12,746 nucleotides of DNA, taken from contig CANFGA010000037.1 in NCBI GenBank assembly GCA_947446335.1, positions 1 to 12,746 of the forward strand. Reading direction: 5' to 3'. A model generated the notes under the pieces. It worked only from the letters and a program-made list of their open reading frames with translations. It did not search any database and was not told the DNA's origin. Position 1 is the stretch's first letter. Each line of letters starts with the position of its first letter. This document shows positions 1 to 7,502 of this stretch, in pieces. The position numbers and the translations under genes are program-made. The stretch is from Oxalobacteraceae bacterium. Lineage in GTDB: Bacteria > Pseudomonadota > Gammaproteobacteria > Burkholderiales > Burkholderiaceae_D.

Positions 1-383
1 ATGTCGTCGCCAGTCAGTGCTTTCACCGTTGCCGTGCCACTCAACGTCGCCATCGTGTTGGCGTTGTACACTTTGTTGTCAGCGCTCAATCCTGTCAGCG
101 CCAGGTCGGCTTTGCTGATGTCGGCTTTCAAACTGGTTGGCTGCACCAGGTTGTAGTTCAGCGCATCGGCGCCGCCGAGCGTGTTGCCGCTCACCTTAAC
201 CGTCTTGCCCGTATCCACGTTCTTGTCTGCGAATACGCCGCTGGCGATGCCGTCCAGCGTGATGTCGTCGCCAGTCAGTGCTTTCACCGTTGCCGTGCCA
301 CTCAACGTCGCCACCGTGTTGGCGTTGTACACCTTGTTGTCAGCGCTCAGCCCCGTCAGCGCCAGGTCGGCCTTCGTGATCGT
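1..383 (-). repeat. Tandem 261-bp direct repeat within the adhesin (MBG-type units)
   Basis: The sequence at 1-122 recurs at 262-383 with only a few substitutions, an exact 261-base (87-codon) offset that keeps frame. One full unit (about 123-383) and the start of the next are visible, and more copies may lie to the left. Each unit starts with KADLALTGLSADNKVYNANT. The near identity at nucleotide level, including third positions, indicates recent duplication or ongoing homogenisation, so copy number may vary between strains. Confidence 0.88.
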
Positions 384-3300
384 GCTACTCGTGTTATTGG
401 CATAGCTGATGTTGTAGTTCGCATTGTTGGTGCCATAGCCCACCGTGACGCCGCTGCTCGTGACCGTCTTGTTGCCGTTGCCAGCGTTCTTGTCGGTAAA
501 GGCGAAGGTACCGCCGCTGAGCGTGTCGCCCGTGACCAGCGTGCCGCTGATGACCTTTGCCGTGCCAGAGGCCGACAAGCCGCCGTCGTACGACTTGATG
601 ACATCAATCGTGCTCAGCTCCAGGGCTCTTTTCGTGATGTTGAGCGTCACCGGGGCAACGCTGAAATAGGAAGCCAATGCAGAATTTTCCAGCATGAGTA
701 ACGGCGTCATGGCGTAGGTGCCTGCATTGACACCCGATGACTCGAGGCTGACCGACGCGACCTTGACGCAGCACAAAGAAGACAGGCTGGTTGGTTCGCT
801 GTATGCAGTGCCATCGTAAGTCTTTGTGACGCTGGTGGCCGATGCCTTCAGGACATGGTTGATATCTTTGAGAACAGGGCCGTTAGCACCTGCCTTCCAG
901 ACATTGATGAAATCCCATGTCGAGGTAGTGAAATTTGCCAAATCGCTGCTACTTATTGCCGTGCTGGCTTGTGATGGTGCTGTCGTTGCACTGCCAATAA
1001 GCGTCGTATTGCCTGCAAGCCTGTAAGAATTGGAATCCGTGCCAGTGCCAGTGCCGGTGCCAAATCCAATCAAGCCACCAACGCCGCTGGCGCCCGTAGC
1101 GCCGGTCACCATGCCGGCAGCATAGCTATTACTTACCGCTCCGAAATTATCCCCTACCAGGCCGCCGACGCCGGCAGCATAGCCGGTCACGCTGCCGGAG
1201 GCATAGGTATCGGTCAACGTGCCTGAATTACTGCCCACCAAGCCGCCAGTAGAGGCGCCCTTGGTCACGGCGACCCGATCTGCGATTGAAGAAGCCGCGC
1301 CAGTCACATTACCCACGGCAAAACTTTGGCTGATCGCCCCCCCAGCATTGCTGCCGACCAGGCCGCCGGTGCCGGCACCGCCGCCCCTGACATTGCCCGA
1401 GGCAAAGCTGCGCTCGATTGCGCCGCTGGTGTTGCTGCCGACCAGTCCGCCGGTGCCGGCGCCGACGCTCTCGACATTGCCGGTGGCGTAACTGTTGCTG
1501 ATGCCACCGGAGGCCGCGCTGCTACCCACCAGGCCGCCGGTGCCGGCGCCATCGCCCAACACGTCGCCCGAGGAACAGCTATTGATGATCGTGCCGGAAG
1601 CCGAGGTGCTGCCCACCAGGCCGCCGGTGGCGGCGCCGGTGCTGGTCACGTTGCCGCTCGCGTAACTGTCGCTGATATTGCCGGAGTGGATTGCAAGGCT
1701 GCCCACCAGTCCGCCGGTGCCGGCGCCGCCGGCGGTATTGCCCACATTGCCGGTCGCGTAACTGTTGCTGATGTTGCTGGCCGTTCCACTCACATCGCCG
1801 GCAATGCTGCCGATCAACCCGCCGGTGGCGGCATCGCCCGCCACCGTGCCTGTGGCGTAGCTGTTGCTGATGTGACTGGCGTTGCCCGACGCTGCACCGG
1901 CAATGCTGCCGACCAGCCCGCCGGTGCCAGCCTTGCCCGTCACCGCGCCCGTCGCGTAGCTGTCGCTGATGCTGCTGCCCCCCTTGTCAGCAATGCTTCC
2001 GACCAGGCCGCCGGTGCCGGCACCGCCCGTCACCGTCCCGGTGGCATGGCTATTGCTAATGCTGCTGGCGCCGTCACCGACGACACGCCCCACCAAGCCG
2101 CCGGTGCCGGCACCGCCTGTCACATCGAGCGTGGAATAGCTGTTGCTGATCGTGCTGGCCGTCATTTGGCCGACCAGCGCGCCGGTGCCGGCACCGCCGG
2201 TCACGCTGCCGCCTACCAGCCCGACGTTGCGGATCGTCGTATTCGAGATCACGCCAAACAAGCCGCTCCCGCTGATGACCAGGCCGGAAATGGTATGGCC
2301 CAGGCCGTCGAAGGTGCCACTGAAGGCGCCGATCGGCGCGAAGGCCCCGCCGACGATGTCGCTGCCCAGCGCATAGTGGCCAGGCGTCGACAAACCGGCG
2401 ATGCTGTTGATGACAGTGTATCCGTACGCGCCTATCGTCAGGAATTCAAGGCCTGTGCGCGAGCCAAAATCGACCTTGCCCTTGAAACTGCCGTCCGAGT
2501 TGAAGCCGACATTGACCTTTCCGCTGCCAGGCTGCAGATCGAGGCTGGAGGAACCGCTGGCCGTCATCACGGCATTGATGTTGATGTCATTGTGCGCAGT
2601 TAGCGTGAGCTTGTGGGCATTCCATGCGACGGCAGCGTCGACGTTGATGTCGCCTTTTTTCGTCCCGCTGGCAACGGTGGCGATGATGACCTCGCTGGTG
2701 CCCAGATTGGCTGCCAGCGTCACGGCGCCGATACCGCTGTCGGTTATTGTTGCATTGCCCGACGAGATCGTGAAGTCGGTCGGATCGATCAGCCAGGTGC
2801 CGGTTTTCCCGCTGGCGGCCAGCGTCGTGACTCTGGCGCCGTCGGCAATCTTCACGTGGGCGGCCGAGGTGTCGATGAAGCCGCCATTGCCGCCGTCTGG
2901 CGCCGAGGCGTCGAGCGTGCCGGCGATATTGGCCGTACCGGCAGCCATGCCGCCCAGCACGGTGATGTTGCCTGTCACATTGTCGACCGTGCGCGCCCGG
3001 ATCACGCCGCTATTGTTGACCACGCTCGCTTGCACCTCATCCCTGGCGCCGGCGCTCAGGATTACCATACCGCCATCAGCCTGGATCAAGCCGCCGTTGT
3101 CGGCCAGGTTGTCCAGCGTGCTCTGGCTGATTTCGAAGCTGGTCAGGTGGTTGCCGCTGAAGGTCAGCGTCGCGGCGCTGCCCGCGCCCAGCACCACGCT
3201 GCCGAGCGCAGCGCTGATTGTACCCGTGTTGCTGACGCGATTGCCGAGCAGCGCCACATAGCCGCCGCTGGCAGCATTGATGGTGCCCTGATTGACGATC

Positions 3301-3836
3301 GCGCCTTTGCCGCTGCCGCCAAACGTGCGGACACTGCCATCGATGCCGGCTTGGTTAAAGTCCAGCGTCGAGGCCACGAGGCCACCGACATTCACTTGCG
3401 CGCCGGCCCCGAACAGGATGCCGTTCGGGTTGATCAGAAATACCTGTCCGTTGGCATTGAGGCGGCCCAGGATCTGGCTGCCGCCGGTATCAAGGATGCG
3501 GTTGACGGCAATCGACGACACTCCCGGTTGCACGAAATTGACCGTCTCGCTGGCCCCGATGTTGAAACTGTTCCAGTTCAGCGCCACGTTCTGACTGGTT
3601 TGCGTGATGGTGGTGGTAGCACCGGATTGGGCGACGCCGGCGTTGCCAGCGATCACTTGCCCGCCCCCCGGCGCCGCCAGCGCGGCGATCCCGGTCAGCG
3701 ACAGCGTCGCCGCGATCAGCTTGCGACTGGCGCTCTTGCCTTTGCCCCGAGAGTTTTCTGCAACGGCGACCCAGCACCCCAGCACCTGACTCCAGACCAG
3801 ACGGAAGATGTGATTCAGCGATCCATGACGTTTCAT
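1..3836 (-). CDS. Filamentous-haemagglutinin-like TpsA adhesin with GLUG and YDG/MBG repeats (3' end outside window)
   Basis: This is the first 1278 codons of a large surface or secreted adhesin, reading leftwards and open to the window edge. Residues 1-25 match the ESPR extended signal peptide (FRLVWS, then WVAVAE), followed by a basic stretch and a hydrophobic core to about residue 65. A TPS/haemagglutination secretion domain follows, with the hallmark NPNGI at 136-140; this domain is recognised by a TpsB outer-membrane partner, which is not seen here. TGTWLIDPTDF (W348) is the usual linker of this family. About 13 GLUG-type repeats (TGGLVG...ISNSYATG) span about 550-940, ending in a TWDF-NVW segment. 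YDG/MBG domains then begin at Y1007 (KTYDG), Y1083 (KSYDG), Y1170 and Y1257; the last two are an 87-residue near-perfect repeat. The start is fixed by the ESPR and by an AAAAAGGA site 8 nt upstream. Family assignment is firm; the ligand is unknown. Cysteines 1022-1023 are odd for this class. Confidence 0.93.
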   Translation of the reverse strand, partial: MKRHGSLNHIFRLVWSQVLGCWVAVAENSRGKGKSASRKLIAATLSLTGIAALAAPGGGQVIAGNAGVAQSGATTTITQTSQNVALNWNSFNIGASETVNFVQPGVSSIAVNRILDTGGSQILGRLNANGQVFLINPNGILFGAGAQVNVGGLVASTLDFNQAGIDGSVRTFGGSGKGAIVNQGTINAASGGYVALLGNRVSNTGTISAALGSVVLGAGSAATLTFSGNHLTSFEISQSTLDNLADNGGLIQADGGMVILSAGARDEVQASVVNNSGVIRARTVDNVTGNITVLGGMAAGTANIAGTLDASAPDGGNGGFIDTSAAHVKIADGARVTTLAASGKTGTWLIDPTDFTISSGNATITDSGIGAVTLAANLGTSEVIIATVASGTKKGDINVDAAVAWNAHKLTLTAHNDININAVMTASGSSSLDLQPGSGKVNVGFNSDGSFKGKVDFGSRTGLEFLTIGAYGYTVINSIAGLSTPGHYALGSDIVGGAFAPIGAFSGTFDGLGHTISGLVISGSGLFGVISNTTIRNVGLVGGSVTGGAGTGALVGQMTASTISNSYSTLDVTGGAGTGGLVGRVVGDGASSISNSHATGTVTGGAGTGGLVGSIADKGGSSISDSYATGAVTGKAGTGGLVGSIAGAASGNASHISNSYATGTVAGDAATGGLIGSIAGDVSGTASNISNSYATGNVGNTAGGAGTGGLVGSLAIHSGNISDSYASGNVTSTGAATGGLVGSTSASGTIINSCSSGDVLGDGAGTGGLVGSSAASGGISNSYATGNVESVGAGTGGLVGSNTSGAIERSFASGNVRGGGAGTGGLVGSNAGGAISQSFAVGNVTGAASSIADRVAVTKGASTGGLVGSNSGTLTDTYASGSVTGYAAGVGGLVGDNFGAVSNSYAAGMVTGATGASGVGGLIGFGTGTGTGTDSNSYRLAGNTTLIGSATTAPSQASTAISSSDLANFTTSTWDFINVWKAGANGPVLKDINHVLKASATSVTKTYDGTAYSEPTSLSSLCCVKVASVSLESSGVNAGTYAMTPLLMLENSALASYFSVAPVTLNITKRALELSTIDVIKSYDGGLSASGTAKVISGTLVTGDTLSGGTFAFTDKNAGNGNKTVTSSGVTVGYGTNNANYNISYANNTSSTITKADLALTGLSADNKVYNANTVATLSGTATVKALTGDDITLDGIASGVFADKNVDTGKTVKVSGNTLGGADALNYNLVQPTSLKADISKADLALTGLSADNKVYNANTMATLSGTATVKALTGDD
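1020..2190 (-). repeat. GLUG repeat array within the adhesin
   Basis: About 13 degenerate protein repeats of roughly 24-40 residues, each with a T/V-GG-LVG core and most with an S-N-SYA-G segment, fill adhesin residues about 550-940. At DNA level the GGCGGCCTGGTGGGCAGC-like core repeats, but spacers differ in length and sequence, so this is an old, diversified array, unlike the fresh 261-bp repeat downstream. GLUG repeats are known from bacterial surface adhesins and IgA-peptidase-like proteins and are expected to extend the beta-helical stalk. Confidence 0.85.
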
Positions 3837-3841
3837 AATGG

Positions 3842-3910
3842 CGATCCTTTTTATCGATTTTTTACGGAAGCCAGTACGCAAGACATTTTTTCCATCCTGG
3901 AAAAGGATCG
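3842..3910 (-). promoter_or_regulatory. Inverted repeat that can sequester the adhesin ribosome binding site
   Basis: CGATCCTTTT at 3842-3851 and AAAAGGATCG at 3901-3910 are perfect 10-bp inverted repeats. In the adhesin mRNA the downstream arm is the ribosome binding site itself (AAAAGGATCG, ending 5 nt before the ATG), so pairing with the upstream arm would hide it. The 49-nt loop holds the short ORF at 3851-3886. The pairing is read directly from the sequence; a regulatory role is inference. Confidence 0.4.
3851..3886 (-). other. Short upstream ORF (11 codons) in the adhesin leader
   Basis: ATG at 3886 opens an 11-codon frame, MSCVLASVKNR, that stops with TAA at 3851-3853, overlapping the first bases of the adhesin ribosome-binding region. 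An AGGA lies 8 nt upstream of its ATG (3895-3898). An in-frame ATG at 3895 would make it 14 codons. A ribosome ending here would cover and unwind the downstream arm of the inverted repeat, which would couple its translation to that of the adhesin. No homologue is recognised; it may be chance. Confidence 0.3.
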
Positions 3911-4082
3911 GAGACTTATCAACTGGGCAGGCGATTTTAAATTTCTAAAATGCAATTTAATTATTGCAGACTATACATTGTTTTTTACCAAAAGAAACAT
4001 TTAACCCGCGTTTTAAAAGGGAATGTGCGAAAATTCCGTAAGCACTTGATTAAATTGGAATTATCTAATTTTAAGAGGGCAT

Positions 4083-4119
4083 GAACTGGCATTGCGCCAG
4101 GGCTTGCTGTTGCCAGTTC
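4083..4119. repeat. 9-bp inverted repeat at the AT-rich boundary
   Basis: GAACTGGCA (4083-4091) and TGCCAGTTC (4111-4119) are perfect inverted repeats around a 19-nt loop. They sit exactly where the AT-rich adhesin leader gives way to GC-rich sequence, downstream of the efflux operon on the minus strand. There is no clear T-tract on either side, so this is at most a weak terminator or a scar of the junction. Confidence 0.3.
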
Positions 4120-4321
4120 TGCAGGCCAGAACGGCGGTGCCGGCATCTACCCGGTGATACTGACAGTGATACCCACCCATGGATGCCAGGTTTGCCGCGT
4201 TGACCGTGCTGTCAGCGACTGGCTCACCGCCGACGCTAGCGGCGTGCCGGGTCAGAGCGACGTGGCGGTCTTCGACAGCGCGGCCGAGCTCAACCTGGAG
4301 AACGAGAAGCAAGCCGCTTGA
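4085..4321 (+). pseudogene. 3' remnant of an unidentified gene
   Basis: This plus-strand frame is open for 78 codons between a TGA at 4082-4084 and its own TGA at 4319-4321. Third positions over the last 40 codons are almost all G or C, as in the real genes here, and the C-terminus (…DVAVFDSAAELNLENEKQAA) has ordinary soluble-protein composition. There is no ATG with a ribosome binding site in frame, and the left end coincides with the switch to AT-rich DNA. I read it as the tail of a gene whose body was lost when the adhesin region arrived. It overlaps the last 11 codons of the convergent RND gene. It contains a CxxC (CQVC). No family recognised; an antisense coincidence cannot be excluded. 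Confidence 0.4.
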
Positions 4322-7300
4322 TGCTGCGCCAGATCCAGCGCAGCATCAACAGCGCCAGCAACGCTTCGAGCAGCGTCAGCGCGAACGCGGCTGCAGGATT
4401 GCCGCGCTGGTCTTGATGCTGGCTCGGGCCTTGGCCCAGGCGCTGCCGGAATTTCCGCACGGCGCCATCGCGTGCGATTTCGATGCTGTCGTAAAAGGTC
4501 GGCACCACCAGCAACGTCAGCAGCGTCGACGTGATGGTGCCGCCGATGATCGCGATCGCCAGCGGTCGGTAGAATTCGCCGCCCTCGCCCAGGCCCAGCG
4601 CAACGGGCAACATGCCGGCGATCAAAGCAAAGGTCGTCATCAGGATCGGGCGCAGCCGCAACCGGCCCGCGTACATCAACGCCTCTTCGCGCGCATGGCC
4701 CTCGGCTTCGCGCTTGCGCGCCGCATCCAGCAAAAGAATCGCATTCTTGGCCACCAAACCCATCAGCATGATGATGCCGATGAAGCTCATCAAATTGAGC
4801 GTATTGCCCGTCACCAGCAAGGCCAGCACGACTCCGATCAAGGACAAGGGCAGCGACAGCATCACTGCCAGCGGCGCCGTGAAGGAGCTGAACTGCATGA
4901 CCAGGATCAGATACATCAAGCCTATTCCCAGCACCAGCGCGACCAGCATCTCGGTAAACAATTCCTTCTGGTCCTGGCCGGCGCCGCCCAGCGCCAGTCC
5001 GTAGCCGGACGGAAAATCGATGGCCTTGGCCAGTCGCATCGCATCAGCAGTGACTTCGCCGTTCGAGCGACCCTGGGCATTGGCCGAGACCGTGATCGAG
5101 CGCTTGCCATTCTTGTGCGTGATGCCTGACGGTCCCTTGCCCATCGTGATCGCCGCGATCTGGTCCAGCGGCACCATCTGGTCGGTACCGAGCACCGCGA
5201 TCGGCAACCGTTCGATGTTGTCGGCGCTGATGCGGTCATCCGGATGCAGGCGCACCGCCACGTCGCGCGCTTCGCCGGTCGGATCGACCCAGTCACCCAC
5301 CTCGACGCCGGCAAAGGCCACCCGCAGCGCCTGCGCGGCATCGTTGGCGGCGATCCCCATCGAATTGGCCAGACCGCGATTGAGTTCGATTTTCAATTCA
5401 TCCTTGGGCGCCTGCTGCGACAAGCCAACATCGACCGCGCCCGGCACCTGCTTCAATTGCGCCATGTAGGCATTGGTGATCTCCATCAGGCGGCGCGTAT
5501 CGGCGCCGGTGAATTCGACCTGAATCGGTTTTCTGGCGCCATTGTTCAAGTCGTCCAGCACCACGTATTCGGCGCCCACCAGGCGCGCCATCTTCGCACG
5601 CAGGTCGACCGCGATCTCGGCTGCCGAACGCGCGCGGGTAGCGCGCTTGCCGATGTCGACATAGATGCGCCCGCCAGCGCTGGTAATCGTGCTGTTGGTT
5701 TCCTTGGTCTCCGGCACGGTGCGCGCCAGCGCAGCGGCGCTTTCCATCTTCAGGCGCGCATACTCCAGGCTAGCCGAGGCCGGCGTGCGCACCTCGATCA
5801 TCACGCTGCCCTGGTCAGACGCAGGCAAGAAACTGGAACCGCCGAACTTGACGTGCAGCGCGATCGCCCCGATCAGACTGAACAAGGCCAGCAGCGCCAT
5901 CTGGCGCCGGTGCCGCAAGGCCCACCCGATCACCCGGCTGTAGCGGTCGGCCTGGCCATCGAACCAGAGATTGAAGCGGCCCAGTTGCTCGCTGATGCCG
6001 GTCTTGGGCGCCGTGTGATGATCCGGCGGATCACCCCAGTACGCCGACAGCATCGGGTCCAGCGTGAAAGAGATGAACAGGCTCACCAGCACCGAACAAG
6101 TGACCGTAAGCGCAAACGGGCGAAACCATTCGCCCGAGATCCCTGGCATGAACGCCACCGGGATGAACACGGCGATGATTGAAAAAGTCGTCGCAGCGAC
6201 CGCCAGGCCGATCTCGCGCGTGCCATCCAACGCCGCAGTGCGCCGGTTGGAACCCATCTGCATGTGGCGCACGATGTTTTCGCGCACCACGATCGCATCG
6301 TCGATCAAGACCCCGATCGCCAGCGACAAGCCAAGCAAGGTCATGAAATTGAGCGTGAAGCCACACAGCCAGACCGCGATGAAGGCCGCGATCACCGAGG
6401 TGGGCAAACTCAGCGCCGTGATCAACGTCGAGCGCCACGAATTGAGGAAGGCATAGACGACGACGATCGTCAGCACCGCGCCCAACACCAACGATTCGAT
6501 CACATTGTTCAAGCTGCGCTGCGATTCCTCGCCGCCATCGCGCGTGATCTCCAAGGTGGTACCGGGCGGCAGCGTCTGGCGCACTTGCTGGACCAGATCG
6601 CGCACATGGCGCGCGGCGCTGACGGTGCTGGCGTCGCGCGCGCGGATGATCGCAATCCCCACATTCGGCTTGCCGCTCCTGATCGACAGGCTGTTGATGT
6701 CGGCATAGCCATCCTCGATCGTGGCGACCTGGCCGAGGCGCACGATTTCTGCGCCACGGCGCTTGACGACGACTTGCTCGAAGTCCGCCGGCGACTCGAT
6801 CCGTCCGACCAGACGGATGCTCTTTTCATCGAGCTTGCCGCGCACCTTGCCCACCGGCGCATTGGTGTTCTGGTTGCGCAGCGCCAGCACCACGTCGCCG
6901 GCCGACACATTGTATTCACGCAATTTGTTCGAGCGCAGCAGCACGCTCAATTCGCGCTTGAGCGCGCCGCTCACGTTGACCAGCGCCACCCCTTCGAGCG
7001 CGCGAAACTGGTCGGCCAGCATATCCTCGCCGTAGCGCGACAGTTCGGCATGGCTCTGACTGTTCGACGACAAGGCCATCTGCATGATCGGCTGGGCCGC
7101 GGTATCGACGCGCTGCAAGTTCGGTTCGCGCATTTCGGTCGGCAATTTGTAGCGCACCGCCGCGATCGCATTGCGGATCTCGTCCGAGGCTTCGATCAGA
7201 TTTTTCTTGAAACTGAACTGGATGAAGATGCTGGCCAGCCCCTCGGACGCGGTGCTGTTGGTCTCGGTCACGCCACCGATGCTTTGGATTGACTTTTCCA

Positions 7301-7499
7301 GCCGATTCACGATCTCGCGCTCGACCGTCTCGGGCGAGGCGCCCGGGTAGGCGATGTTGACCACGATGAATGGCACCTCGACATCGGGATTCTGATTCAC
7401 GCGCAGCTTCGAGAGCGCCAGCAGCCCCACGCACATCATCGCCAGGATCAGCACGATCGTCGGTATCGGCCGTTTGATGCTGAAGTCGGACAGGAACAT
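4290..7499 (-). CDS. RND efflux transporter permease (HAE1/AcrB family)
   Basis: This 1069-residue inner-membrane proton antiporter is the pump subunit of a tripartite efflux system. It starts MFLSDFSIKRP, the usual cytoplasmic lead-in to TM1, followed by a large periplasmic loop, TM2-6 from about residue 335, a second loop and TM7-12. The proton-relay aspartates are seen as D400-D401 in GVLIDDAIVVREN and the TM10 lysine as K918 in GLVAKNAILLL, so the pump looks functional. Beyond the normal end (PTFYDSIEIARD, about 1011) there is a 58-residue tail with an extra hydrophobic segment at about 1034-1057. The gene begins 3 nt after the adaptor stop, with AGGAAA inside the adaptor's last codons as ribosome binding site, so the two are co-translated. 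The substrate cannot be told from sequence. The last few residues overlap the convergent remnant and may be run-on. Confidence 0.95.
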   Translation of the reverse strand: MFLSDFSIKRPIPTIVLILAMMCVGLLALSKLRVNQNPDVEVPFIVVNIAYPGASPETVEREIVNRLEKSIQSIGGVTETNSTASEGLASIFIQFSFKKNLIEASDEIRNAIAAVRYKLPTEMREPNLQRVDTAAQPIMQMALSSNSQSHAELSRYGEDMLADQFRALEGVALVNVSGALKRELSVLLRSNKLREYNVSAGDVVLALRNQNTNAPVGKVRGKLDEKSIRLVGRIESPADFEQVVVKRRGAEIVRLGQVATIEDGYADINSLSIRSGKPNVGIAIIRARDASTVSAARHVRDLVQQVRQTLPPGTTLEITRDGGEESQRSLNNVIESLVLGAVLTIVVVYAFLNSWRSTLITALSLPTSVIAAFIAVWLCGFTLNFMTLLGLSLAIGVLIDDAIVVRENIVRHMQMGSNRRTAALDGTREIGLAVAATTFSIIAVFIPVAFMPGISGEWFRPFALTVTCSVLVSLFISFTLDPMLSAYWGDPPDHHTAPKTGISEQLGRFNLWFDGQADRYSRVIGWALRHRRQMALLALFSLIGAIALHVKFGGSSFLPASDQGSVMIEVRTPASASLEYARLKMESAAALARTVPETKETNSTITSAGGRIYVDIGKRATRARSAAEIAVDLRAKMARLVGAEYVVLDDLNNGARKPIQVEFTGADTRRLMEITNAYMAQLKQVPGAVDVGLSQQAPKDELKIELNRGLANSMGIAANDAAQALRVAFAGVEVGDWVDPTGEARDVAVRLHPDDRISADNIERLPIAVLGTDQMVPLDQIAAITMGKGPSGITHKNGKRSITVSANAQGRSNGEVTADAMRLAKAIDFPSGYGLALGGAGQDQKELFTEMLVALVLGIGLMYLILVMQFSSFTAPLAVMLSLPLSLIGVVLALLVTGNTLNLMSFIGIIMLMGLVAKNAILLLDAARKREAEGHAREEALMYAGRLRLRPILMTTFALIAGMLPVALGLGEGGEFYRPLAIAIIGGTITSTLLTLLVVPTFYDSIEIARDGAVRKFRQRLGQGPSQHQDQRGNPAAAFALTLLEALLALLMLRWIWRSIKRLASRSPG
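4318..4349. repeat. 12-bp perfect hairpin at the end of the RND gene
   Basis: TTGATGCTGCGC (4318-4329) and GCGCAGCATCAA (4338-4349) are fully complementary across an 8-nt loop. The hairpin includes the TGA of the plus-strand remnant and lies within the final RND codons (about 1051-1061). It lacks a T-tract in either direction, so it is not a standard intrinsic terminator, but its place between convergent frames is typical of a shared transcription end or mRNA 3' stabiliser. Confidence 0.5.
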
Positions 7500-7502
7500 G
7501 GC

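Larger units (their letters stand above)
3837..4084 (-). promoter_or_regulatory. AT-rich leader and promoter region of the adhesin gene
   Basis: About 250 bases upstream of the adhesin start are markedly richer in A/T than everything around them and carry no long ORF. On the minus strand there is a TATAGT hexamer at 3970-3975 that could serve as a -10 box, but no convincing -35 lies at the right distance, so the promoter position is tentative. The adhesin ribosome binding site AAAAAGGA is at 3845-3852. The sharp composition change near 4080 also marks a likely recombination boundary. Confidence 0.5.

Noticed and set aside
1020..2190. Possible CRISPR array because of regularly repeated short sequences
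   Set aside because: The repeats are degenerate, vary in spacing and translate in frame as GLUG protein repeats.
1326..4004. Two long plus-strand open frames (1326-2603 and 2613-4004) opposite the adhesin
   Set aside because: They mirror the GC-rich repeat structure of the adhesin; the translations are low-complexity (repeated AADQAAGAG) and match no family, while the minus frame has clear ESPR, TPS, GLUG and YDG motifs.
4061..4312. Minus-strand 83-codon frame downstream of the RND gene
   Set aside because: It begins at a non-ATG codon inside the RND gene, has no ribosome binding site and runs into the AT-rich leader; the opposite strand has better coding-like codon use.
4179..7292. Plus-strand open frames within the RND gene region
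   Set aside because: They are antisense to a complete RND pump with intact catalytic motifs and give Gln/Arg/His-rich sequence typical of antisense reading of GC-rich genes.
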